This document shows, piece after piece, positions 10,629 to 21,500 of a DNA stretch of 64,000 nucleotides (within the stretch, counting starts at the first letter, position 1; each line of letters starts with the position of its first letter). Origin of the DNA: Lotmaria passim (taxonomy: Eukaryota; Euglenozoa; Kinetoplastea; Trypanosomatida; Trypanosomatidae); the NCBI GenBank assembly GCA_037349495.1, contig CP140198.1:1090001-1154000 (forward strand), given 5' to 3'. The translations under genes were made by a program, and so were the position numbers. The notes beneath the pieces are model-generated. The model made no database searches, was not told where the DNA came from, and saw only the letters and a program-made list of their open reading frames with translations.

Positions 10629-11276
10629 TCACTTCATCGAGGCCTTCAGCGCTGCGAGGCGGGCGTCGAGCTGCTCGTCCGTCTCCCCCTGATCCTCGGC
10701 GTTCTTCTGTGGCAGCGCCGCGTCGGAAACGCCGACCTTGGTGCGGAACTCCAGCCCCGCCTCGTCCATCACCTTCTGGATCTCCTGTTCCGTCTCCTCC
10801 TCCTCCATACCATCATCGTCCATCACGTCGTCGACGGCGTCGTTCATCATGTCCTCCTTCATCCCCATCATCTCGTTCTGCTTCTCAAACTCGCGCATGA
10901 TCTTCTGCATCTCCGGGATGTTCATCTGCTTGTTCATCGACTTCATCGCCTTCGTGACGCCCTTCATCGCATCGGCCATCTGCGCCGATGACTGCATCGT
11001 CTGAATGCGCAGCGCTACGCCCTGTATTTGGGTACGCATGCGGTACATCTTTTGGCTGTACTTACGCGTGCGTACGAGGTCACGGGCCATGATGCGGACG
11101 GCGTCTACCTGGTCCTGCTTTGCCATCTTCTTCATTTCCATCATGATCTTACGTTCCTGCGTGTTGAGCTTGTTGCGCTCGCGGTCGAGGTCGCGGCAGG
11201 TGCGGTCAAGCTGGCGCTTGTACTTGCGCATCTTCTCCTGCGGCGTCTCGCGGTGGAAGAGATCGGAGAAGCCCAT
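10629..11276 (-). CDS. VPS2: ESCRT-III subunit VPS2 (CHMP2-like)
   Basis: A 215-aa Snf7-family protein. It begins MGFSDLFHRETPQEKMRKYK and runs through RQLDRTCRDLDRERNKL, which is typical of Vps2/CHMP2A. The N-terminal half is basic (membrane-binding helices) and the middle is Met-rich. An acidic linker (DDVMDDDGMEEEE) leads to a perfect C-terminal MIM1 motif, DEQLDARLAALK, which docks to the VPS4 MIT domain. Length equals the family norm (about 220). It acts with other ESCRT-III subunits in membrane scission at multivesicular endosomes and elsewhere. The ATG at 11274-11276 is chosen over an upstream frame that reads through the splice tract. Confidence 0.95.
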   Translation of the reverse strand: MGFSDLFHRETPQEKMRKYKRQLDRTCRDLDRERNKLNTQERKIMMEMKKMAKQDQVDAVRIMARDLVRTRKYSQKMYRMRTQIQGVALRIQTMQSSAQMADAMKGVTKAMKSMNKQMNIPEMQKIMREFEKQNEMMGMKEDMMNDAVDDVMDDDGMEEEETEQEIQKVMDEAGLEFRTKVGVSDAALPQKNAEDQGETDEQLDARLAALKASMK

Positions 11277-11339
11277 TTTTTTACTTTCGTACTCTTTTTT
11301 TTTCCCCTTTCTTTTTTTTTTTAACTTCCTTTCGAAGAA

Positions 11340-11341
11340 CT
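11340..11341 (-). promoter_or_regulatory. Predicted trans-splice acceptor of VPS2
   Basis: On the minus strand a 13-nt T run and TATTTCCTCC end in CCAG, giving a 5' UTR of about 63 nt. The leader between acceptor and ATG is unusual in holding two A runs of 7-12. Confidence 0.55.
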
Positions 11342-12058
11342 GGGAGGAAATACAAAAAAAAAAAAAGTGACGTAGCGAGTTCAATATCAGAAGCAATCAG
11401 TCTCTTCTGTGATGACAAACAAACGGATAAAGGAAGACAGAAGATACAGAACACAACACAGCAGAAAAAAAAAAAAAACTGAGACGCAATATAGAACGAA
11501 ACGGAAATGATAGCCTGTTGAACTCTGGCAAAGCAGCGAAGTAACTAAAACTCAAAAAAAAAAAAAAAACAATAATAAAAGTGATGAAAAAGAGAAGGGA
11601 AGAAAGACGAGCTACCAAAGACAGAAAAAGAAAGCAAAAAGGTAGTGAAAAGGGGGAAAGGCGGAGCGGTCGAAGAGGAAGAAGTTAAAAAGTGGCGAAA
11701 GACACACACCGCAGAAAAAAAAAAAGAATCTGGAATAGTCTCATAGTCCACCTCTCACGCGTTACCAAGCATTGGCATCGCAAACAAGCGCCTTGACGCT
11801 CTGATCGCAGCACGTTAAAAAGCGCATTCAGAACTTAATCTTCATACACAATCTGAAATGCCAGGGATACACTACTACCAGTGAATAAAAAGACACATGT
11901 TTGTTGTTGGGCAGCTCTTGCATCTGATTATCACTCCCTCGTTTTTTCTTTTTTTTTTCGTGAGCATAACATGATCGATTTCTTTTCTTTTTTATTTATG
12001 AAGAGGGTTGAGCATTTCTCTTAATCGGTAGTTACGTTACATTAAACGACATTAGTAT

Positions 12059-12082
12059 CACACACACACACACACACACACA
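12059..12082. repeat. (CA)12 microsatellite
   Basis: Twelve uninterrupted CA units. On the transcribed strand this is a UG repeat in the presumed 3' UTR of the AlbA_2 gene. Confidence 0.9.
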
Positions 12083-12129
12083 AAAAGAAAGCTAGACGGA
12101 TGTCCAAACTTCGCCTTCGACGCAGTGAC

Positions 12130-14946
12130 TTAGACGAGCTCTTTCATGAGACGCCTCGCCAGCACCACCGTAGGCATCACCACCGTGCTCGCACACCCGC
12201 GTTGGTACGGTGGCGTGTTCTTCGCGGCGGCGTAGAACGGCGCCTGGCCCTTCTCCACGCTGATTACGGTGATAACTTGCTCCCCTGCAGCGTTGCCGTG
12301 CGGCTTCTGCGCACCAGTCTTCACCGCTGCATCCGCTGAGCTCGTCGAGTTGCCCACTTTCCACCAATTCTCCGGCATGGTGCGCTTCGCTGGCACATCG
12401 GCCGCGACACCACCGGCGGCAGTGACGGTGGTGGAAGCAGCGGTGTTTATTGTGGTCGGCAGCCACCGCAACTCCTTCACCTGCACGGCGTCCTTCACCA
12501 TGGCAGGGCAGAAACCAGAGAGACGCAAGTGCCTGCTCACCTCCAGCTGCCTCGCATGCGCCACAACATGGCCATCGTCCGCAACACCGATTAGGATGAC
12601 GCCGCCGCGACACGCCGCCATGGCAGCGATCGTGTTACGCAGCCGCTCCGTGTCCATGGTGCTGGCATGCCGTCCGCTGCCGCGCACCACCGCGCTCGCC
12701 GCCGCCCCCGCCGTGAGCCCAACTTTGGCCTTGAACTCGACGTTGTTGCCCTCCTCCAACAGCAAGACGTCCGCGCTCGTGCGCACGGCCGGGAGGGCTA
12801 CCCGCGATGCCCCGCGCAACTTCTTGTAGTGCACCGACATCGAGTCCGCGATGGCGGCGTAGACCGCCTCGGCGCAACGCAGAAGGCGCAGCTGCTGCTG
12901 CTGCTGCGGTACCACCGCCGGAGGCGAGCGTTCGCCTCCACTGGCACTCATCTTCGCCGACGCGCCCTCCTCCAACACCGCATCCTCGTTGGCGCCTGCA
13001 CGGTCGGCTTCCCCGTCCGCTGGCACAGCGGAGACTTGTTTTAGCGCAGCTGCTGTTGTGTGGAGTTTCTTCGCGTCCAGGCAACGCGCGTAGAGGCTGC
13101 AGAGGCGCTCGTGTGATCGGACGAAGCGGTGGCAACTTTCCCGTACCACACTCACAACATCTGGGAAGGTGTGCAGCGAGCGCACCAGCGAAGACGAGAC
13201 TGCTGCTGTTAGCACTGAGGAGGAGGAATAACTCGACCCTCGCGCAGCCGCGACGCCGAAGAGGGAGGCGGCCCAGTGCAGCTGCGACGACGACGACGCG
13301 GCACCTGCCACTGCAGCGTCGGCAATCCGGTGGGCCACAGCATACGCATCTTCCAACACTATCGATAACCTGTACGGCGAGGCGACTGGGTGCGGCTTCT
13401 TCGCGCAGAGCGGCGTCGTCGTTGTCGATGCCCCTGTCCCTGTTCCGCGAAAGGACGGCAGCGACGGCTGCTTCGTCGCATCCGCGCGGGCGCAGTACAC
13501 GCGATGCGCGCGCACCGTCACGATGTAGGGCACGTCTGTCAACCGGAAAGCCGCGGCGGCGTTGGTGTCGTGTCGCATGACCTCCTCTGCATTGAAGCAG
13601 CGGGATAGCACCGTCTGCGCCAGCGTGGCCCGATCGTCGCTCTGATGAGGCGCAGTGACGACCTCGTCGACAGCTGCACGTCTGCGCTTACGTGTCGCAC
13701 CACCACCACCAGGCGCCTGGGCTGTAGCACTCGCTGTCGTCTCGCTGCTGGCACTGTGCCCATCTTCGCTTTCTTCTCCGTCTCCTTCCGCGAAACGTAC
13801 CGAAGTCTCGTGTCTCAGGAATACGGGAACAGGCACACGGCTGACCAGGCTCCACACACACGCTGGCTCGGCAACCGCGGAGGACGGTGAGGCGACTTCC
13901 GACGCCGACACAAAGTAGGGCACGGCGATGTACGCGTACCGCGTCGTGTAGCCGAGCAGCAGGCCATCCCACTCCATGCCACGCACGTCCGCGTGCATCT
14001 GCCGACGTGGGCCACCTTCCGGCATTGCTGTGCCGTCTGTGGAGGCTTTCGGGACAGACACGACCGAAAAGACCGCGGCGTCCACCACATCTGGGTAAGC
14101 GAGGCGCAACGGAGCATGGAAGAGCCGCCGCGTTGCGGCGTCAGCGTTTTCCCGCCGCGACGGTGCCGAGGAAGTCGCAGACGACGGCGAAGACGTCCGA
14201 CGAGGCTTTGCCCATCCACCCTCATTTAAGAAAAGCTCCGTCAGCCAGCGTGCCAGCTGCCACCGCAACGACTCCAGCTTCGCCTCCTGCTGCTGCTGTG
14301 CAAGCAGCACGGCACCTTCGCGGGTGCCCGTGGAGCCGGGCAGCGAGCCGGCAAGCTGTTGAAGGCTGTCCAGGGGAATGCTGGAGTCATACTGCTGGTG
14401 GGCCGCCCGCGCGCGGTACCACAGGTCCATATCTGACAGCGTGTTCTTCATCGTCTCAGAGGCAGCGGCGGTGAGGGCCGCCACGTCTTCGAGCTCTGGC
14501 AGCTGAAAGCCAGGCACCACTTCTCCCTCCACCGTGTGTGGCTTCAGCAAAGAAGCGGGAAAGAAGAAGGCAGCAGTGGGGCAGACGCGGAAAACCACAC
14601 GTACAACGCCCTCTTTCATTGAGTCCTTGTCGTCGCTGTCACTGCCGGACACAAAGGCCGGCGAGTCTTCGCTGAGATACTGCAGGACGTCCAGAGGAGG
14701 GTACACGCGGTTCATGGCACGGTCCACGCAACGCAGCATCACATCTTTCAACTTACGCGTCCACACGGCATGCATGTAGTGCAACCTCAGCTCCACCGCG
14801 ATCAGCTCTGGCGCGGCGATGTGCTGGTGTGCCGTACGTGTTGCGTTGGCTGCGGCAGCAAACGCCCTTGCTACGACAAGCTCGGCATTGTCAGAATTAA
14901 CGAGTCCTCCGCGAACGCTGAAGAACGTTGAAAGGTCGACTTCCAT
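12130..14946 (-). CDS. Large AlbA_2/Schlafen-domain protein, otherwise unknown
   Basis: A 938-aa protein starting MEVDLSTFFSVRGG. The only recognisable domain is an AlbA_2 (Schlafen-type) nucleic-acid-binding fold at about residues 722-860: the opening motif EGNNVEFKAKVG, a helix MDTERLRNTIAAMAA, then the hallmark CRGGVILIGVADDGHVV. AlbA_2 domains occur in Schlafen nucleases/regulators and bacterial transcription regulators. The upstream ~700 residues contain structured stretches (for example near 1-140 and 330-380) broken by Ser/Ala-rich low complexity and a glutamine tract (about 12890-12908, CTG codons on plus). Catalytic ability is not established. Confidence 0.75.
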   Translation of the reverse strand: MEVDLSTFFSVRGGLVNSDNAELVVARAFAAAANATRTAHQHIAAPELIAVELRLHYMHAVWTRKLKDVMLRCVDRAMNRVYPPLDVLQYLSEDSPAFVSGSDSDDKDSMKEGVVRVVFRVCPTAAFFFPASLLKPHTVEGEVVPGFQLPELEDVAALTAAASETMKNTLSDMDLWYRARAAHQQYDSSIPLDSLQQLAGSLPGSTGTREGAVLLAQQQQEAKLESLRWQLARWLTELFLNEGGWAKPRRTSSPSSATSSAPSRRENADAATRRLFHAPLRLAYPDVVDAAVFSVVSVPKASTDGTAMPEGGPRRQMHADVRGMEWDGLLLGYTTRYAYIAVPYFVSASEVASPSSAVAEPACVWSLVSRVPVPVFLRHETSVRFAEGDGEESEDGHSASSETTASATAQAPGGGGATRKRRRAAVDEVVTAPHQSDDRATLAQTVLSRCFNAEEVMRHDTNAAAAFRLTDVPYIVTVRAHRVYCARADATKQPSLPSFRGTGTGASTTTTPLCAKKPHPVASPYRLSIVLEDAYAVAHRIADAAVAGAASSSSQLHWAASLFGVAAARGSSYSSSSVLTAAVSSSLVRSLHTFPDVVSVVRESCHRFVRSHERLCSLYARCLDAKKLHTTAAALKQVSAVPADGEADRAGANEDAVLEEGASAKMSASGGERSPPAVVPQQQQQLRLLRCAEAVYAAIADSMSVHYKKLRGASRVALPAVRTSADVLLLEEGNNVEFKAKVGLTAGAAASAVVRGSGRHASTMDTERLRNTIAAMAACRGGVILIGVADDGHVVAHARQLEVSRHLRLSGFCPAMVKDAVQVKELRWLPTTINTAASTTVTAAGGVAADVPAKRTMPENWWKVGNSTSSADAAVKTGAQKPHGNAAGEQVITVISVEKGQAPFYAAAKNTPPYQRGCASTVVMPTVVLARRLMKELV

Positions 14947-15028
14947 TGCTCCGTCTACTCTTAACTGAGTGCGTGCGTGTGGGCGTTTGTTCCTGCTTGT
15001 GTATTCGTTTCACTATTAAGCATGGGCC

Positions 15029-15060
<32 letters not shown>

Positions 15061-16045
15061 ATATGTAAATAGAGTTATAGCACGACGTAATCAAAGGAGT
15101 TAGAAAAATAGTAAATAAAGAGGTCCAAGTAGATAAACGAGGGAAGACGGGATGTGAAAGAGAGAGAGATCGATGATGTGCTAGCCTGGTCTCGTTGCCT
15201 TCCTTGGCTTCCCCTCTCCCCTACCCTAACCACAAGTAAGCAAGCAACTCTGCCGCTATAATGGTGAGAAGTAAAAACCCACGCTCTTCGAACGGCTTTT
15301 CCTTGCCACTCAGAGCTTTTCCTTTTTTTCTTTTCTGTTTGTTTGTTTTTCACAGCAGCGAAACGCAACTTTGCTGCATGGATCAGTTTCCAGTAACCAC
15401 GCAGTTTTGAAAAGAGAAGTCCGTCCACTACACGATCGCACATGTAGAGAGGCTTAAACAAAGCTCGCAGCTTAAGGTTCTGGAAGGCTATACTTCGACG
15501 CACAGCGGAGTAACTACGAAGGCTGCGTCGTGTAACAACTAAAACGCACAAAAACAAAAAAGGAGTGTATGAGCCATCGGACGGGATACACGTGTGGAAT
15601 GCTGTCGCCATCCGAAAAAAAAAAAACTGTGGATTTGTTCATCTCCAGGTGAGAACGCAAAAAAAAAAAAAAGAAAAACGGTACGACACTAAAAGCACAA
15701 CAGCACTGTTCCGGTTAAACAGAAAAAAAAAGTCAAAAGTGCGTCTAAGAAGAAAAAAAAAAAGCAACCAAAACACTAGAAAGACGTGGCATGCCGGTGG
15801 CGTATGAGAAAGGAGTTGGGTGTACATACGTAGAGAACGAATGTACGGTAAAAAAGGAGAGCGTTTTCACTGTTGTGCTTGCATGGACGCGTACAGTAGT
15901 GATTCTTCCACAAAAGACGCCCTTTGAGGAAAGAGAAGGATAATAACGGCGTTGCTTTGGTATCGTTTGTCAAAAAAAAAAAAAGGGAGAACGCGAAGAA
16001 ACAAAAACGAACCAAACAGACTGACGCTTACATTGGACTATCCTA
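14947..16045. other. Intergenic spacer between the AlbA_2 gene and ethanolamine kinase
   Basis: Contains an AT/GTAT microsatellite at about 15031-15064 in the AlbA_2 5' flank, a purine stretch near 15150-15172 (a minus-strand pyrimidine tract) and a 7-bp stem-loop (CGACGCA 15496-15502 with TGCGTCG 15524-15530). A-run clusters lie at 15615-15770 and 15970. No gene was seen. Confidence 0.55.
15031..15064. repeat. AT-rich microsatellite (AT/GTAT)
   Basis: Alternating AT followed by GTAT units. It lies between the AlbA_2 gene start and its likely splice region. Confidence 0.8.
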
Positions 16046-17989
16046 TCAAAAACCACGAGCGCATTCTTCGCGAACATCAATGTACCGCGCGTAGCGAACC
16101 TTAGCATAGTCGAGAAAGTTGACGTCCAGCGTCGACACTGCCTCCTGCAGCAGAGACCATACACTCCACGATAGGTGGGAGGCGAGCGTCAAGAGCTTGA
16201 CCAGACGGGTCCACTGCGCCACCGCAGCCGCTTCCGCCTCGTCAGAGTCTGTCCAGAACAGCGCCCTTGCGTTGGAGAAGATCTCCTGCTCTGCGGCGCT
16301 GAGGCTCAGGTTGTCGATTTTATCCTCCCGCCACGCCTTTTCAAGCGCCGCCCGCATGCCTTTGCGGTACTCCGCGATGAACTGCGCCATCTGCGCGTCA
16401 GAGGGGAAGTACGTGTTGTAGTCGCAGTCCAGCCCAGGGTATTCGTTGAAGTGGTTCGCCACGTCGTAGAGGAGGAAGCTGCGTTTCGTGTAGTCGAAGT
16501 CGATGATGCGAACATCCTTGCGTGTACTGTGGATCATAACGTTGGCGCTGAGCAAGTCGTTGTGGCAGACACCCTCCGGCAAAGAGTGGCGCTCCTTCTC
16601 CAAAACGCAGACCATCCATGCGCACTCCCGCTGCACGTGGTGCGCCGTCTCGAGGAAGCTCTCCCGCTTCTCCTCCAGTAGCTTCTGCACGATCTCCTTC
16701 GACAGCACCAGCTCCACCCACTTGGTAAGAGAGTCAATGAGATAGTTCGACTCGTGGTGAAAGCGCGACTTCTCCTTCAACGAGCTCGTGCTGTTAAAGC
16801 CGCTGCCGCCAGTGGACGCCGCCAGCTCTCTGTCGAAGCTCTCCCAGTACTCCTTGTTCTGCGAGTCGCGCAGCAACGGCCTGGCGTGGTCGCGCAGCGC
16901 GGCGCGGGTGGCGCAGACCTGGAACTCTGCTACGGCGTGCGCGATTGGCGTCGCCTTGGCCGCCATCTCCGCGTACGGCAGGGTGTAGAAGCCGTCAAGA
17001 AAGTCATAGATAAGAAAGTTGCTGCCGTGGACGTAGGTGGGAATGAAGAGCGACTGGTAGAAGAGCTCGCTCTCACGCGAGATGACGCGGTCCGTCTCCT
17101 TGCCAAAAACACGCACCACCACCGACGCCGTCTCGTCCGCCTCGTCGTACACGTGGAAAAGCTCGTTGGTGATGCCGCCCGAAAGCCGCTTCACCCGCAG
17201 CGGGACGGTGGGGAAGTCCACGGAGGCGTTCGACTCCAGCAGTGGTGATCCGTTTTCTGTGACGACGACCACGTTGCCCTGCCGCGTCGTCGCCGCCGTT
17301 GGGGGCAGGCCCCTTTCCTCGTAGTAGTCCTCCGTGCTGCGCCGCGACACCTGCGAGGCGCCTGGCGTGACGGCCGACGACGACGCCCCGAGCTGGCTGC
17401 CGCTCGCCGGGTTGTTGTCCGCGCCCACTTCCGGGTAGTGCTGGCGGTTGCTGCAAATGCCACTGCACGCCTGCTGTTGATGAGGCTGCTGTGGCTGCTG
17501 TTGCTGCGGTGCGTGACTACAGCCGTGAGGCGCGTCCAACGAAGCGCTGCCGAGCTGCGTGGGCGCCTGCGGCTCCACGCTGGACAGACTGTCTGCTTCC
17601 TGTGGTGGTGGAGACGAAAGCGTGGGCACCGCGAAAGGTGATGGCTGGTCGTCGTGGAGGGACTGACTTGCCTTGGAGTGCTCCTGCACCACAATGACGT
17701 CCGCCGACGCAACCGAGAGCCCGTTGAGGCCTTTCTTCTGAGGTGGGTCGGAGGGCGACCGCGTGGCGGACGGCTCGGCAGACGCCAGCGCGCCGCCGTT
17801 ACCATGGAGGCCTCTCATCCGGCTCCTCAGCGACGCGCGCAGCTTCGCCAGCCACTCCGGCGCCTGCTTCACCTTCTCAGGACTGTGCGGCCACAGCACC
17901 GAGGAGCAGTTCGCCAGCACCACCTCCACGATCTGAATACGTCGCACCAGCGGATCCTCCGCGATCCAGGTGTCGATGATGTGCGCCAT
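16046..17989 (-). CDS. Ethanolamine/choline kinase with long N-terminal extension
   Basis: A 647-aa protein; the kinase fold occupies about residues 265-640. It matches the choline/ethanolamine kinase family: GGITNELFHVYDE (glycine-rich loop equivalent), VVVRVFGKETDRVISRESE, then the Brenner-type phosphotransferase motif VCHNDLLSANVM and IDFDYTKRSFLLYDVANHF, with catalytic Asp in HND and metal-binding Asp in IDFD. It would catalyse the first step of the Kennedy pathway for PE or PC. The first ~250 residues are low-complexity and Gln/Ser-rich (QQQQPQQPHQQQ) and have no counterpart in typical 350-450 aa enzymes. Ethanolamine versus choline specificity cannot be told from sequence. The ATG at 17987-17989 (MAHIIDTW) is the first ATG of the frame. 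Confidence 0.88.
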   Translation of the reverse strand: MAHIIDTWIAEDPLVRRIQIVEVVLANCSSVLWPHSPEKVKQAPEWLAKLRASLRSRMRGLHGNGGALASAEPSATRSPSDPPQKKGLNGLSVASADVIVVQEHSKASQSLHDDQPSPFAVPTLSSPPPQEADSLSSVEPQAPTQLGSASLDAPHGCSHAPQQQQPQQPHQQQACSGICSNRQHYPEVGADNNPASGSQLGASSSAVTPGASQVSRRSTEDYYEERGLPPTAATTRQGNVVVVTENGSPLLESNASVDFPTVPLRVKRLSGGITNELFHVYDEADETASVVVRVFGKETDRVISRESELFYQSLFIPTYVHGSNFLIYDFLDGFYTLPYAEMAAKATPIAHAVAEFQVCATRAALRDHARPLLRDSQNKEYWESFDRELAASTGGSGFNSTSSLKEKSRFHHESNYLIDSLTKWVELVLSKEIVQKLLEEKRESFLETAHHVQRECAWMVCVLEKERHSLPEGVCHNDLLSANVMIHSTRKDVRIIDFDYTKRSFLLYDVANHFNEYPGLDCDYNTYFPSDAQMAQFIAEYRKGMRAALEKAWREDKIDNLSLSAAEQEIFSNARALFWTDSDEAEAAAVAQWTRLVKLLTLASHLSWSVWSLLQEAVSTLDVNFLDYAKVRYARYIDVREECARGF

Positions 17990-18508
17990 GTGAGACAAAA
18001 AACCTACTCCGCTTCTTGTTTGTTGTTTGACTGATCAAGACCACAACAAACAGCGAGCTGTTGTTTTTTTTTTTTTTTGTGGTTGTTGTTAATGAGAAAC
18101 GAAGAGAAACGCGAAGCAGGAAGTTGGAGAACTAGTCAACGCACGCGATTATCTCTCTCTCTCTCTCTAACGCAATAAAAAAAAAAAGAGCATAGGCAAA
18201 CAGCAACTGTCGTTTCAGTGGCTGACCAACGTAGTGCACACTACCCCAGCTTACGGCTTTGCGTGCCTTGCTCTTAAGAAGGGTGAAGCTCCTTATTCTC
18301 CGCTGATGAGCTCACTGATTGTTTGCTTCTTATAAACTCTTTTTTTTCTTTCTCTCGTCAGCAGATGAGCCTTCTATAACCACGGAAAGAAACGTGGGTT
18401 TAGGATAAAAGAAAAGATGTAAAGCTATTCGATGAAGAAAAAAAAAACAAGCTGAAGAAAAATGCATGCCAGCTCTCTACATAGATATAATCCTGCACCG
18501 AAACGCTC
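17990..18508. other. Intergenic spacer between ethanolamine kinase and VPS16
   Basis: Contains a T run at 18064-18079, a CT dinucleotide repeat at 18152-18168 and an A run at 18177-18187. On the minus strand the T run preceding GCGTTAG (AG at 18167-18168) is a good trans-splice acceptor for the kinase gene. No coding frame. Confidence 0.55.
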
Positions 18509-21500
18509 TCAGTCATCATCGCGAAGCTCGTTGAGCATCTGCGTCCCCACAGACTGCACCTTGGCACTATCCGGCACGCGCTGCATGATCTGCTGAATCA
18601 AGCCAGCGTCCTTGTCCACCATGGCCGCCTCCAGAGCCATCACTGGTGCACCCAGCGACATGTACAACACCACGCGGTCCACCGCCTCGCTACACGCCCC
18701 AGCCACATAACGCGCCGCACGCTCCTCCTGCTTGTACTCCGTCAGGAGATGCACCACGGGCAGGTAGCCGATGCACGGCGTCTTGGCTGCGCCGCCGCTG
18801 CCGGAGACGGAGAAGAAGGACCGCTTGCGCAGCGGCGGGGCCTGACCGAGGAAGGCGTCCACGGCAGCCCAGCGCTGTGCCGCGCACATGCCACGCAGCT
18901 TCGCGTAGAAGAACATCTTCTCGTTCACGTGAAAGACGCGCCGCACATCGGCCGCATCCGCCTCACCGTCCTCGAGCCCGCAAAGCTCGTAAACGAGGTC
19001 CGCCACACTCACCACCCGCGACAGCCGCGGCGCGTTGTGCTTCACGGCGAGACTCACCTTCAGCTTGCTCAGGTCCAGCTCCTTCTTAAGGGCGTCAGCG
19101 TCTTTCAGGGGCGGCGTGGTCGGCGTGGAGAGGCTGGTGCGCACGCACTGCACGTGTGCCCAAACCAAGGAGGAGGACGAGGCGCTACCTTCTTCACCCC
19201 CTGCGAGACCAGCAGCAGCAGTGCAATGGCGTCTCCTGCTGCGCGATTCCGGGGCCGCGTCTTCGTTGTCTTGCGCGGCGGCTTTGCGCAGATCTGCCTG
19301 GAGCTGTTCGGCGGTCTTCAGCACAACGGAGAAGGGAAGGCGGGCAGCTGTGTTTGCACGGCGCAGCTCCTCCGCCTGCTGCAGCCCCTTGAGGAGACCA
19401 CACTTTGTCTTCCGCATCCACTCCGTCAGCGCCGCGGCGGCAGAGTGCGCGGTGGGGACGGGAATGGACAGCGGTGGTGGGTGGGCATGAATCGCCGCTC
19501 CGCCTGTACCGCCTTCCTCATCACTGCCAGCAATGTCATCGCTCTCGTCGTCGCCGTCGGCACTGCTGTCGGCCTCATCGCAGTCCTTCTTGCGGTGGTG
19601 CCGCTTCTTTTTGTTCTTTTTCCTCCTTTCCTCCCTCTTCAGCAACTGTTTTTCTCGCTTTCCGTCAGCGCTGTGACCGGGATCGCCTGCTGTGTCTTCC
19701 TCTTCCTCGTCTCCTCCTCCTTGCCCTCCCTGTCCTGCTGCGTTGCCGCGTCGCTTTCGCAGTTGTCGCGCACCGCCCGCCGTCTCCGCCATGTACTGCT
19801 GCAGCTGCGCTCGGTGCATCGCCGAGGTGAGTCGCAGACACTGCACGAGCATCTGCTGACAACCCAGCGACGCCAGCGTCCAGTGCCGCGACAGGAGCAG
19901 CCGCTGCGCCATCGACTGCCACGACGCCAGACATTGCGCCCCAACAAGCAGCCAACACAGCAGCTCCGGCGAGGCGATCAGGCAGTGATAAACGTCTCCC
20001 GCCGTGACGTCTGTGGCGCCGTCGCCGTCGTCCGCGTCGCTCTGCATGTTCTCACTCTTCTGTGCCGCTGCCATGGATGGTCCTGCCTCGTCACCGTCTC
20101 GCTGCTGCTGCTGCTCTCTTAGCTTCGCTACGCGCAGGTGGTGCGTCTGTGCCTCCTTCGCGACTAAGGCACACACCACCAGATGGATTAACTCCGCACT
20201 CCCGCTCGCGGCGGCGGCGCGCCCGGCCATGGCCAGCTCGCCCATCTTCACGCACAGCATCACGCGCTCCCGCTGCTGCTGCGGCTCGTCGCGGAGAAGC
20301 CGCAGCGCCAGATCCCTGCGGCCGAGGTGAAAAGCCGTCGTGGCTGGTTCGATGTAGCTGGCAGCGGGGTATTGCGTCAGCACCTGCGCTACCTCGAGGT
20401 GCAGAGCTGCGTCGGACATGTCGGCAATGTGTCGCCGCACGAAACTCGAGGCCCAGCGCGACAGCACTCGATTCGGCTTCATGTGCAGGGCGCGCACCAC
20501 ATCCAGCGCGAGCTGGTAGTAGCCCATGTAGGCGAGGCGGTCGACGAGAACGGACCCTTCCAAGCTGCTCAGCGGCCGCGCCGGACGCTCCTCGCTGCCT
20601 GTCAGCACCTGGTACTGCCCCATGGTGAGAGGAATATGGCAGCACACCTCCTCCCGCACCGCACGCAGCACGCGCAGGCGGCGCACGACGTCGACAATCA
20701 CGTCCGGCACGCCGCTGCGCAGGTGAATCGTCTCGCCAGCGAAAGAAGCGGCAGCCACGAGGCGGTACTGCTGCTCGGCGTCGAACTCGTACGAGGCGGC
20801 GTCCAACAGCTCGTACACGATGCCCTCCGCGTACGACATCTCCTCCTCCTCGTTGTCGTCGCCACGGTCGTCGTCATCGTCGTTGTCATTGACGACGTTT
20901 AGAACGCCGTCCGAGTGTACGGCTGCGCTGACGCCCACACCGGCCACTGAAGCACTCGCGGGCGCCGGGAACGAGAGTGCCGCCCGCACCTGCGCAATGC
21001 CGTGGCGGTCGCCGTTCATGTACGCCTGATAGGCCAGCACCACCTGCGCCGCAGGCGAAAAGGGCGGCTGCACGCGGCACAGCCTCGCCAGGCAGGGCGG
21101 GACCTCCTGGATGAAGTAGCAGGCGGTGTCCGACACCACCCGCACGCCGTCCTGCTCCGCAACGGTGGCAATGTGGCCGCTGCCGTCAAGGGACCAGTCA
21201 AGCCGCTCACAGCGCACGCTGCAGCCCTTCTGCGTACAGACCAGGAGCGAGAACATCGGTGCGTCCTGACGCTGCACGGCTGTGCTGCACCCAATGTCGC
21301 CGCCGCCGCCGCCGCCGTCGCTGTTGCTATTGGTGCTGCGGCTCGACTGCGGTTGGGCCTGGAAGTCGGCCAGGAAAAAACTCAGCAGAATGAAGCTGCC
21401 CCCGCACCACTCCAGCCGGTGCGGGGGAGGGCAGGCCACAGCAGAGTCCCCTGCGCCGCTTCTGCTTTCACCACCACCTTCCGCCGGTGGGGTCAAAGAG

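Larger units (their letters stand above)
11277..12129. other. Intergenic spacer between VPS2 and the AlbA_2 gene
   Basis: Contains the VPS2 leader, several 11-15 nt A runs (11463, 11554, 11715) and a CA dinucleotide repeat at 12059-12082 that lies in the 3' UTR of the AlbA_2 gene. No coding potential is supported. Confidence 0.6.

Noticed and set aside
15031-15064. AT microsatellite considered as a transcription start or strand-switch signal
   Set aside because: Genes on both sides run in the same direction, so there is no strand switch; it is a simple repeat.
18749-20122. A 457-codon open frame on the plus strand
   Set aside because: It is antisense to VPS16 with no recognisable protein features and is opposite to the direction of the whole cluster.
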